Positions 22,199-32,766 of a stretch of DNA of 64,000 nt are shown here, one piece after another. Source of the DNA: Juglans regia (Eukaryota; Streptophyta; Magnoliopsida; Fagales; Juglandaceae); NCBI RefSeq assembly GCF_001411555.2, contig NC_049904.1, positions 24,813,370 to 24,877,369 on the forward strand, given 5' to 3'. Each line of letters begins with the position of its first letter. Within the stretch, counting starts at the first letter, position 1. Made by a program: the position numbers and the translations under genes. Under the pieces are notes generated by a model, which was not told the origin of the DNA, searched no databases, and saw only the letters and a program-made list of their open reading frames with translations.

Positions 22199-23220
22199 AT
22201 GGATTCACAAGATCATGGACATGTATACTTCACCAACCTCTTCAGCTAGGACCCTCAAATTGACCACACTTACGGTGGTCAAAGTGAACAATATCTTGTG
22301 ACTTTTGATGACTCTCCACCCACACCCCAAATTGAGTCTCTCTCCGTAAGAAAATTAGCCAGGGGTGTGAACTTCACCCCTGAAAAAGACAAGTTACTTG
22401 TCTCAACATGGTTGAATACCAGCATTGATGTCATCCAAGGAACAGACTAGAAACATGCCCAACTTTGGGAAAAGATTAGTCACTACTTCAATGAGTATAA
22501 ACAAAGTACAACTGAGCAGAATGCTAAACTGACCCAAGTCGAAGGGTTGAATCAAAGTGGTATGACGAAACAAGATAAGGTATAACCATCCAGTTTTATA
22601 TGCTTTTGGCATTTGCTTTCTTATAAGTTATGTTTCCTTTATCTACTTGGTCATTAATTTTGCCCAATTATTCTTTAATTGCAAGTTTGACAAAGTAAAG
22701 ATCATGTACCAATCGTTAGAGAATACCTCATTTCGGTTCGAACATTGTTGGCACCTATTGAAGGACCAACCCAAATGGATTCAGTATTGCACAAAGAATA
22801 ATTCCAATCGAAGGTCAATGACGTCCCTAACCCCGACTCGTACCTCAACTGCTATTGTAGATTTAGTTTGTGATATCGAGGCCAAGAATGTTCTGGACAA
22901 TGATGTCATTAAATTGGAGAGGCCAATGTGAAGGAAAGTCGTGAAAGCAAAATGTAAAACCCAAGGTAGGCCAACATAGGAGATTTTTTAGCTGAGCAAA
23001 CTTAAGTATACTCTTCTGGAGGAGTCACGTGCTCAGAAGAAAGAGTTTTTCCAACTCAAGGCCGAGAAGATGCAATATGATCGAGAAAGAAAGGGAAATA
23101 AAACTCAACAAGAGGACGAGAGGCTAGAATTTGCATGGAATGAGGGAAGTGGATGAGAGAGTGGAGAGGGAGCAATTAAAGAGAGAGGGCTAAACCATGC
23201 TAATCGATATGACTACCTTA
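22199..23220 (+). pseudogene. Harbinger ORF1 (Myb/NAM-associated DNA-binding protein), decayed
   Basis: Starting at ATG 22199 (MDSQDHGHVYFTNLFS) the frame meets TAG at 22247 and again at 22448. Read through, it shows the trihelix/Myb-like pattern of Harbinger ORF1: ARGVNFTPEKDKLLVSTWLN, then KHAQLWEKISHYFNEYK and LTQVEGLNQSGMTKQD. An intron-like gap from 22579 to about 22685 is followed by YQSLENTSFRFEHCWHLLKD, the NAM-associated C-terminal domain, and a Lys/Glu-rich helix to about 23220. In active elements this protein helps the transposase bind and enter the nucleus. Confidence 0.75.
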
Positions 23221-23636
23221 CCTGGACTACAAATTGACCTTGTTTTTTGATCTAATTTGTTTGTTATTGAGGCAAAGTACAATTTTTATTATTTTGACAA
23301 CATTAATTAGTGAGTTTGAGATTGAGATTGAGATTGGCTATTACTGTTAAATACTTGGATGTATGTATGTTATACTTTGTACCTTTGGTAATATTATTCT
23401 AGAAGTTTAAAGATGTTAAAAATGATTTTGTGCATGGATAGAATCCATTGATAAGCTCCGTATTACAACTACTCAAACTATTATAGATAATGACATATTA
23501 CAACAATACTTTGCATGTTCTTGAAGAAAACATGTTTTTGGGACTAGAAATTGAAGAAGCAGGAATATATAGTCACTACAAATCGAAAGATAAAATATAA
23601 TGAATTGCAGCTAGTCTATTTTTGAGAATATAATTG
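23221..23636. other. Intergenic gap between convergent Harbinger genes
   Basis: AT-rich DNA separating ORF1 (+) and transposase (-), probably their 3' untranslated regions. No further feature. Confidence 0.45.
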
Positions 23637-24823
23637 TCATTCATGTTCAATTAGATTTGCTTGGAGTTGATGATGTGTTGAGCTGTCTCGAATTTCATAA
23701 TGATGTTGAATGAAGTCCATTAGTTCGGTTGTAGGATTGTGCAACAGTTCCGGAATATCATCATCAATTTGATCATACTCAATGTTCGGACATTGATTAT
23801 GATCACGCTTGTCTTCGATGATCATGTTATGTAGAAAAACACATGCTTTCATTATATTTGTTAGTTCCTTCATCTTGAACATTTGCGAAGATCCACAAAC
23901 GATTGTAAATTGTTGTTGAAGGACCCCAAATGCACACTCTACATTCTTTTTTGCTGATTCTTGTGCTGCTGTAAGATTTTTCTTCTCATTCCCTTGTGGA
24001 GATGGAATCGTCTTCACAAATGTTGACCACTTTAGATAAATACCATCGGCAAGGTAGTATCTCATAGTGTAGTCATTGCCATTGAGTAATTTACTGGAAG
24101 AGCACACCCATGGGCAAGCTTGTGAAAATAAAAGATTTTTCTAACACATTCATATCGTTATGCGAACTAGGCAATCTAAAAAATACATGTCATATCCAAA
24201 GATCATATGAACCAACCGCTTCTAAAATAATAATTGGTTCACGACTGTGGCCAGAGTACATACATTTCCAAGCAGTGGGATAATTTCTTCACTTTCAATG
24301 CATTCAATCAATGCTTCCCAACATCCATGGGAATCTACATTGTTCACCAACCGCGAGCAATTGAGCAATATCATTAGCTTTTGGAGACCACAAACATTCA
24401 TTAGAAAAATATTTACGATTGTCTTCACAAATTCATCCATAAAATCACCAATTACTCCATATGCAAGCATTCTAAGTGCATAGTTATCTTTTGCATAGAA
24501 GATAAACCAAGTCTTCTAGCATTATCTCTTCTTTGGATAAAATAGGGCTCGTAAGCTTCTACCTCATATTGAAGATGAAGAAATAGCGGACGACTCATAC
24601 GAAATCTCATTCAAAATAAATTTGAGAGATATATTAGTACTTCAGCAAAATAGTCGCGAAATAGTCGTTCGTGCCGTTGAATATGATCATGCCAAATATA
24701 CTTATGATGTTGGCGATTGCCACGATGCCTCGATGTTGATCTGTCATCGGCATTAAGAACAACCTTCAACTCATCTTAAGAGAATAAGTTAAATAGCAAT
24801 TTACTAAAGAACGAACGAGTCAT
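23637..24823 (-). pseudogene. PIF/Harbinger DDE transposase, decayed
   Basis: From ATG at 24823 (MTRSFFSKLLFNLF) the reading frame is broken by stops and shifts. Recognisable blocks are HKYIWHDHIQRHERLFRDYF, RMSRPLFLHLQYEVEAYEPY and DNARRLGLSSMQKIT, then ANVCGLQKLMILLNCS-type sequence. The last open part (24107-23637) reads NGNDYTMRYYLADGIYLKW, then KKNVECAFGVLQQQFTIV, then NIMKACVFLHNMIIED, the DDE_4 C-terminal region with the later catalytic Asp (ADGIY) and Glu (ECAFGVL) preserved. The HARBI1/ALP1 family catalyses cut-and-paste transposition. This copy is non-functional. Confidence 0.8.
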
Positions 24824-25598
24824 TTAATGAAGGGAGTGGAAGATGAGGCCGGAATGACAAATTACTCATAAGATGAAATCAAACATAGGTTCCTGAGAAT
24901 GTGAATGGAACTGAAATCCTTTTTTATACAAACAAAAAACAAAAATTACCATTACATTACATATGGCCATTAGGAAAAATTTAAAAATATTATTGTTACA
25001 TATAGGACAAACAATGTTACCGTTGGAGGGCAGACAAAAATGTTACCATTAGAAAAATGACAAAAAAATGTTATTATTTTCATTTGGAGAAGATGTGTTA
25101 CCGTTAGAGAAAGAAAAAAAAATTATCGTCATATAAAAGGACAAAAATGTTATCGTTAGACAAAGGCAAATCAAATACCATTGCATTGGAAAATGCACAT
25201 ATTACGCTTATATATACGGACAAAATCATATTATAAAATACAATCGTGTTGGAAAATGCACATATTAAAAAATTATTTTTAGTATTTGTAATACCAATAT
25301 AGTTTGAAAACTATTATTGTACCTAGAAAAAAACAAATCTTATAAGTGTTTACAAAATTCGTAGAATGTGATATTTGAAAACAAAAGGAAAAAGACAAAA
25401 GAGATAGTAGTTAATAATGGAAACAGAAGTGAGAGAAAAATCTAAAAAAGAAATAATAGAAATTTAATAGAATAGAGAAATGATAGGGAATGTGATATAT
25501 GAGATTTTTGAAAGACGAATAAAATTTAGAAGAAATTTATAAGGGTGATTTCTAGCCAAATTTTAAGAAAAATTTTAGGAAAGCAAATGAGAATGCTT
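24824..25598. other. Right non-coding arm of the Harbinger element
   Basis: A-rich DNA with a loosely repeated phrase of the form GACAAA(AA)TGTTACCGTTAGA between about 24940 and 25170, about seven diverged copies of 20-45 bases. Such subterminal repeats are a plausible transposase-binding array, though that is inference. It ends with the right inverted repeat. Confidence 0.5.
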
Positions 25599-25601
25599 TT
25601 A

Positions 25602-26101
25602 GGCTACTAATATTTAATTTTGAGTACAAATGATCTTTATTATTACTAAGAATATTATAATTTATATCTATTATAAAGGTGGCTATCCGCTAATGAATAG
25701 TGAATTATTGCCAATTTTTTTTTCCCATTTTTACGCTTATGTCTGCCAAATGATTTTTTTTTTTTTATCCCTCCTCGTTTATTCCCTTTTTGAGGTTAAA
25801 ATTGGTTTTCAATGACTAGTTCTTTTACTACTCTTTGATGTCAGTGTGAGGGGATGTTTTCTTCCTACTAAGTGCAATGATATTATTTTTAAAGAATTTT
25901 AGACCACCACAAAATTCCCTCTCTCTCATTCTCGGCTCCCTTTCCGTCTCGATTTCCCTCTCAACTCAGACACCCTTTCTTTTCTCTCTCTCTCCACCTC
26001 ACTGCCCTTGCCGCCATAAGCAGCCACAAAGCACACTAGATAGGAGGGTTTTGCTGTCCCTCATTGTCTATTGCCTCTTTCACCAACAAAAACAAAAGCC
26101 C

Positions 26102-26137
<36 letters not shown>

Positions 26138-26611
26138 TGAGGCTTCTGAATGTATTCCTAGGATTAGAAGAAAACCACCTTTGCACGGTTAACGATAGCC
26201 AGCTTGACGGAAACTCTGTTGGCTAGATTTCATGTTGGTGTTTTTTGGCATCTCGTGTTTCTAATTTGACCGTGTTTTTGGTTATTGTTATCAGCAATCA
26301 TTGGGTTTGGATTTTCACAGGTTCTGCTGGACCTGTGTTTCGTGCATTTATGTCCATCTAGATGGTTTTGCATTTTAGGGTTTTTGGGTTTAATTTCTTT
26401 GATTACCTTAATCATTTAAAGCTTTATTTACTTTTTTTTTTTCGACATCTAAATCTTGGGTTTACTGATATTTTGGTTTCCAATTGGGGGGGGGGGGGCA
26501 ATTTTTGCCCCTATTCGATTGAGTGTAGTGATTTTAGTTTTTGTCTCTTTCATTTTGTCCTTGACCGAGTATCAGTTCAGTTCTTTCTCATTTGTCAGTA
26601 TGGGTTATTTG
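25602..26611. other. 3' flank of pseudogene D, then PATRONUS-like upstream DNA
   Basis: The first 70 bases continue the F-box 3' flank (homologous to 9727-9800). From about 25880 the sequence is CT-rich and leader-like, with a (GA)n tract at 26104-26134 and a G12 run near 26490. It probably belongs to the 5' region of the PATRONUS-like pseudogene, but shares little with copy 1. Confidence 0.4.
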
Positions 26612-27612
26612 GTCCTCTAACGATCGAGTATGGTGATTGAGTTTTTGCTTATTTGAGTTTTTGTTCTCATAGCTTGTCTCTCTATTTTTGTTTTATGGTC
26701 TTTGTAAGCAGATTAGATGCTCAGAGACTAGCACAAGCACGCGAAAAACATTTTTATCTCTCTAGGAGGATTTTTTTTACTTTAAACCCTCTCGAGAATG
26801 TTACAAGGAAGTCATTTGTACTTGTAGAGGGGTCTGGATGTTGTTTGGCCTTTTCATTTCATAGGCTTGTACTTCTTTTACATGATAAAAAATAAAAAAT
26901 AAGTTAGACTAAGTACTTGTTCTCCTTTTGCATGTGCAGTTTTTTAATCATAGGTTCCAATACTTGACTAGGTATTGACTGGAATTTGGACCTTGAAAGT
27001 TATGAATGGCAATGTGAGCTGGCAGACTGATTCAAGGTCAGAACTTCAATGTTTGCTACAATGGTCTTATACTATCTGTAAAATGACTGCTTTCCCTCCA
27101 CTAATCGCTTGGGCTGTTCATTAGGTTAACCTTCTAAAATCTATGGCAAGTGCTTCTATTGGGGGAAAGAGTAATGTCTGGAAAGCAGAAAGGAAAGCAG
27201 GGCTTGGTGGAAGGAAGCCGCTTGGTTATTTATTGAACTCAGGGAAGCCGACTTCTTTAAATCAGGCAACAAAAAAGCAAAGTTACAAAAATCCCACTTT
27301 ATTGATGAAGATTTAGGCGCCTCTAAACTCAGAGATGATAGAAACAAAAAGAAAGGCATCTCCAAAGTCTTTGAAACCGTGCAAGTCGTTAATAGGAAAG
27401 CTCTTTCTAACATTTCAAGTTCTAGAAAAGCAAGTCTGAATGAGGCACCAAAGAAGAACCTTAAGATGAAGCTTGGTGCTGTTGCAAAAGAACAATGCCG
27501 TCACTATTGCTGATGAATAATTTTTTCACAATCATCATGAGTGCATGAAACCACAGACAAAGGCCATGGACATGGATGAATTTCTAAAGAAAATTGGACT
27601 AGATAATGGTAA
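26612..27612 (+). pseudogene. PATRONUS-like (plant securin) pseudogene, copy 2
   Basis: Upstream DNA from 26612 and the exon start at 27006 are shared with copy 1. The start reads MAM then TGA, then AGRLIQGQNFNVCYNG. After an intron-like GTAAAATG..CTATGG stretch comes ASIGGKSNVWKAERKAGLGG, then RKPLGYLLNSGKPTSLNQAT, with later frameshifts. The final block FFHNHHECMKPQTKAMDMDE followed by FLKKIGLDNG is the conserved C-terminal motif, ending at a GTAATATC donor. PATRONUS proteins protect centromeric cohesion and behave as plant securins. The two copies give independent support for the family call, but stops and shifts disable this one. Confidence 0.6.
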
Positions 27613-27620
27613 TATCAAAC

Positions 27621-28234
27621 TGCTAGATTATTTCAAATATTCCCTCCAATTTGACTTTTGCTTCTTTTGAATTTTCCTTCCAATGTGATTGTTTATTAGT
27701 CTCACATTGGAAAGACAAGCAAAGTTTTAGTAGCTTATAAGTGAATGGGTTTCACAATACATAAATTGGAATATAAGGGTAGATACACAATAGCAATGTC
27801 ACCCAGTGCAAAGCAATGACCGCACATGCGCGCGATGCATTGATGCGTTAGACGCACTTAGCACTTAGTACTTAGCATCATCGCAAGTGACATAATTATT
27901 TTAGTTCAAACAAAATGACATGTTTTTTCATTTTTTTTTACAATTATTATTAACGGTCAATGACGGTTATTTCACACCTTTCTAATAAAAACCGTTTTAT
28001 TTAAACTCAAATGAAACAACACAACTGCTGCTATTACATCTGCTCGTTCTAATATTAGTGTTCAGAATTTGTGATTTGTACACCATATAAGTTGTATCAT
28101 GAGAACAAACTTGCTAGATTCTCTTTTGTAGAACTCAATTTTGTGAATAAGAGGTAATATTTGTCTAAGAGACAGATTAACAATCACCTCACTGTTTGCC
28201 ATTTTCAATCTCTATTTCCTATTATTTTCTAACA
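27621..28234 (+). repeat. 5' LTR of Copia 1
   Basis: 614 bp, TG..CA bounded. It includes the CCACATTGGAAAGACAAGC-like block shared with the 3' LTR and a leader-like ACACAACTGCTGCTATTA. No standard tRNA-Met primer site is visible just after it. Confidence 0.8.
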
Positions 28235-28251
28235 ATTCATAGGCAAATATT

Positions 28252-29085
28252 ATGGCTTATTCTTCTTCAAACTCTGTGATCACTTCTTTGAGTATTGTCC
28301 CACAACATCTTTTAAAGTTGGATCAGTTTGATGGAAACAACTACAGACGTTGGAAGGAGAAAGTTGCATTCTTACTTACTACTTTGAAAGTACCGTATGT
28401 GTTGGATACCCCTTGTCTAGTTCTTCCTACAACTCAAGCTCCGCAGGAGATTGAAATTGTAGCGAAGAAAAAATGGGATGATGACAACTACACATGCCAT
28501 GGGAATATTCTCAACACTCTCACTGATCATCTGTTCAATATGTACACACCAAAGAAATATGCAAAGGACATATGAGATGCTCTGGAGAATAAATACAAAA
28601 CTTAGGATTCCGGTAATAAAAGCTACCTTGTTAGTATTTATTTCAATTTTAAAATGGTAGATAATAAGCTTATACTTGATCAAGTTCATGATTTACAACT
28701 TATTGTGTAACAAATTATTTCTGATGGTATTCCTATTGATGAGAAACTTCATGTGGGTGCCATTATTGCTAAATTACCTCCAACTTGGAAGGATTACCAT
28801 AAGTCTTTGAAGAGAAAGGGAGATGATTTTACTGTTGAGGGTCTTCAAAGACAACTAAGAATTGAAGAGGAGTCAAGGCAAAGCCAAGAATTGATACTCA
28901 TGCTTTTAACAAACAGAGTAAGAGTAATTTCAAAAAGAAAAGAACTTGTCATTTCTTCAAAAAGAAAGGACAATACACCAAGGAATGTAGACTTTAAAAG
29001 AAGCAAGAGCAAGCAAACAATATTGAAGAAAATCTCATTGCTGAAAATCTCTTCAAGAAATATGAGAAGATTGGTGACAAATTGA
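28252..29085 (+). pseudogene. Copia 1 gag region, decayed
   Basis: The ATG at 28252 opens MAYSSSNSVITSLSIVPQHL, then LDQFDGNNYRRWKEKVAFLL, the start typical of Copia gag (the YxxWKxK motif that precedes the UBN2-like domain). TGA interrupts at 28573 and more stops follow. Later pieces are LHVGAIIAKLPPTWKDYHKS and VEGLQRQLRIEEESR. The zinc knuckle expected after the basic stretch near 28920-29030 is not recognisable (the sequence there is Lys/Arg-rich). Confidence 0.75.
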
Positions 29086-29129
29086 ACTGTACATGGAAAA
29101 TTCTTCTACTAGAAAAGTGTTGGAAAAGG

Positions 29130-31968
29130 TACCGTCGAGTTGGAGTTTACTTTTGGCAAAATAGTCACTTTATTTGATGTATTTCATGCACCAGAAATTC
29201 GTAAGAATCCGGTTTCTGGCGTTCTTTTGTCCAAATGTGGCTATAACTTGTATTTGAGTAAGATAAATTTGTATTGACAAAGAATGCCATGTTTGTGGGC
29301 AAAGGATACTACGCTGTTGATGGAATGTTCAGACTTAATTTAAAAAGGATAATCCTTATGTTTATTTTGTTGACTCTTTTTCATTATGGCATGCTAGATT
29401 AGATCATGTAAAATATAATTCTCTACTTCATATGACTAAATTAGGTTTATTGCCTTCAAATTTACATGATGATAGAAATAAATGTGAGACTTGTGTTAAG
29501 ACTAAATTAACAAGAAAGCCTTTCCAAAATGTTAATAGATCGTCTTCAACTTTGCTTGAGTTGATACATAAAGATATATGTGATTTACATAGTAAGCTAA
29601 CAAGAGGCGAAAAAATGTATTTTATTGCTTACGTAGATGATTTTCAAAATATGCTTACATCGATTTACTTAGAACTAAAGATGAAGCCTTAGATAAATTC
29701 AAAATCTTTAAGGCTGAGGTAGAAAATGTTCTTAACTGCAATATTAAGACTTTGAGAAGTGATAGCGGAGGTGAATATTTTAATAATGATTTTGATCATG
29801 TTTTTGAAGATAGTGGTATAATACACCAAAGCATAGGACCTTATGCAGCACAACAGAATGGTATAGTTGAGCGAAAAAATAGAACTCTTATGGATTTGTT
29901 CAATGACGTATGCTTGAACAATCAGGTCTACCTGACACTCTTTGGGGAGAAGCTATATTTTCTACAATTCATATTTTGAATAAAGAGTGCCTTCTAAAAA
30001 GAATAATATGTCACCATATGAGTTATTTTTTAAATGCAAACCTAACTTAAATTATCTTAAAGTGTGGGGGTGTCTAGCTTATGTAAGATTACGTGACTCA
30101 AAAGATCTAAATTATCTTAGGACCAAGAACTTCAAAATGTGTTTTTGTTGGATATGCATCACATAGTAAAGCTTATCGTTTTTTGGAGCAAGAATCTAAT
30201 GTAATTACCAAATCGAGAGATGCTGAATTTTTTTTAAATAATTACTTTAAATAATCTCTTGAAGGTAGCACTTCCTATAAAGATAGCACTCTAGAAAATG
30301 AAAAGAATTTCAAAATAGAAAATCCAAAAGAAAAAGAAAAGAAAAAGGTTTTGGTCCTGATTTTATAACATATCTTGTAGAAGGAAGTTCTAAAATAATC
30401 TTGCATGAGTTTGGTTTGTGTTACAACTTGGAAAATGACCCTTCTACTTTACAAGAAGCGTTGAGATCTAAGGATGCTACTTTCTGGAAGGAGAAAATTG
30501 ATAATGAAATGGAGTCTATAATGTCTAATAAGACATGGATCCTTGTAGATTTGCCTTCCAGCTCTAAACCCATAGGATGTAAGTGGATTTTTATGAGAAA
30601 GTTAAAAACTAATTGATCCATTGATAAGTATAAGGCTAGACTAGTAGCCAGAGGGTTTAGACAGTCCAAGTGCATTGATTATTTTGATACATATGCTCCT
30701 GTAGTTAGGATTTTGTCAATTAGAACATTGATATCTTTGGCCTCTATATTTAATCTTGAAATTTATCAAATGGAAGTGAGAACAGCATTCCTAAATGGTT
30801 ATTTTGATGAAGAAGTATATATGGAGCAACTAGAGGGTTTCATTATTTCGGGTCATGAAAACAAGGTTTGTAAATTAGTCAAATCTCTGTATGGTTTAAA
30901 ACAAGCTCCCAAACAATGGCATAAAAGATTTGATAATGTAGTTCTTTCTAATGGTTTTCATTTGAATGAAGCAGAAAAATGTATTTATTCTAAAGTATGT
31001 AATAATCATATTGTGATAATATGCTTATATGTAGATGATATGATGATTTTCAGTGATAATAGCTCATGCATTAAAGATACAAAAATTTTCCTGTCATCTC
31101 ATTTGATGAAAGATTTGGGTGTTTCTAATACCATACTTGGTATTACAATATATAGGAATGATAATGCTTATTCTATATCACAAAGTCATTACACTGATAA
31201 AGTTTTGAGTAAATTTAATCATTTACTTAAAAAATCATCTTGTGCTCCATATAACCCTACTTTTAGCTTGGAACAAATAAATACCGATGTGTATCACAAC
31301 TAGAATATTCTGTTGCTATTGGAAGTCAGATATATCCAATGCATTGCACATGTCCAAACATAGGTTTTGCCGTGGGCAAATTGAGTAGATACACAAGTTG
31401 TCCAGGCGTGGAATATTAGAAAGCAATTTCCATTGTTTTGGGTTATTTAAAAGGAACTAAGTCCTATGCTTTATATTATGGAGGATATACATATGTAATT
31501 GAAGGTTTTAGTTACGCTAACTAGAACTGTGTGGATGATGGATATCCACAAGTGGGTGGATGTTCACCCTTGGTGGCGTGGCCATCTCATGGGGATCCAA
31601 TAAACAAACTTGCATAACTCACTCAACGAGGGAGTCTGAGTTAGTGGCTTTAGAAGCTGCTAGAAAAGAGGTTGAATGGTTGAGAAACCTCTTAATAGAC
31701 TTGCCTATGCAGACAAGTCCAATGCCTCTTATTTCCTTACATTGTGATAGTCAAGCCACATTATAAAGAGTGTGCAAGTCATACAATGGGAAATCAAGAC
31801 ATATAAGTCTTCCACATAACATAGTGAGACAACTTTTGGAAGAAGACATAATCACAGTAGACTATATAAAGTCAAGTACAAACTTAGCAAATCCTTTAAC
31901 AAAAGGCCTAAATAAGGATCTGATTCTTCAAACATCGCTTGAGATGGGTCTAAAACCTATGGAATAGA
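29130..31968 (+). pseudogene. Copia 1 pol region (integrase, reverse transcriptase, RNase H), decayed
   Basis: Blocks in order: a GAG-pre-integrase piece with CETCVKTKLTRKPF (about 29485); integrase with TLRSDSGGEYFNNDF and QQNGIVERKNRT (29750-29900); reverse transcriptase with SKPIGCKWIF, YKARLVARGFRQS, the DVKTAFLNG-type sequence QMEVRTAFLNGYFDEEVYME and ICLYVDDMMIF (30530-31050); RNase H with GGVAISWGSNKQTCITHSTR (31570) and CDSQATL. Stops and shifts separate them, for example TGA within the integrase-reverse transcriptase linker. The YVDD catalytic box is intact. Confidence 0.8.
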
Positions 31969-32766
31969 TCACTAAAAGATGGCAACCCAACCTAATTTGG
32001 AATTCTAAGTTCTATGTTCAATGGGAAAAACAAAGTCTTATTAGTGATGGTAATAGCACTAAATTAGACCATCATTAAAAAAAAAATTATTGTTTAGTGC
32101 TAGTCCTGCAGTAAAAATGAAAGGTTGAGCATAACTCTTAGTGAGGTCACATTAAAGGTATTTTTATGCAGGATCACCTAGAAGAACTCTACCTATGCGA
32201 GTGTAAAGTAAGGCTGCTTTTGTCAGGGTTTGGTAAACCGCCTATAGCACTCATGAAGTTGGGATAACGCGTATGGCCTTTAATGCGCGGCTATAAAGAA
32301 CAATAGAAATACGTGTTGATATGTATTATTTCTCCAGTTTCATCACATGATATGATAGTTCAAAGACATCATGTCTACTATCATATTGATAAATTTTTGA
32401 GAATCAAACACTAAATGGAAGTTCATACCCAAAAGGTACTTACATTTATGTGTCAACATATAATTGTCATAGCAGCATTTTTTTTAAAAAAAAATATTAG
32501 TTATTATTTGAAATAAGTGGTGGAATGTTGGATTATTTCAAATTTCCCTCCAATTTGACTATGATGTTTTTTGAAATTTTCCTCCAATATGATTTTTTGT
32601 TAGTCCCACATTGGAAAGACAAGCAAACTTTTAGTGGTTTATAAGTGAATGAGTTTTACAATACATAAATTGGAATATAAGGATAGACACAAAATAGTAG
32701 TGTCACCCAGTGCCGCACTCATGCGCGCGCGTGACACATTGACACGTTAGACGCATTTAGCACTTA

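Larger units (their letters stand above)
19436..25598. mobile_element. PIF/Harbinger DNA transposon carrying a captured gene fragment
   Basis: The ends ATGCATTCCCATCCGCTTTC (19436) and, complemented, AAGCATTCTCATTTGCTTTC (ending at 25598) are imperfect inverted repeats. TTA is duplicated at 19433-19435 and 25599-25601, the 3-bp TTA/TAA target typical of PIF/Harbinger. Inside are a Myb/NAM-like ORF1 (+, 22199-23220) and a transposase (-, 23637-24823) in convergent orientation, both decayed. The flank GGCTACTAATATTTA after the right TTA matches the 3' flank of pseudogene B (TTAGGCTACTAATGTTTA at 9727), which is the empty site. Length 6163 bp. Confidence 0.85.

Noticed and set aside
28417..28689. 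Minus-strand frame in Copia 1 gag
   Set aside because: Antisense to a recognisable gag sequence.
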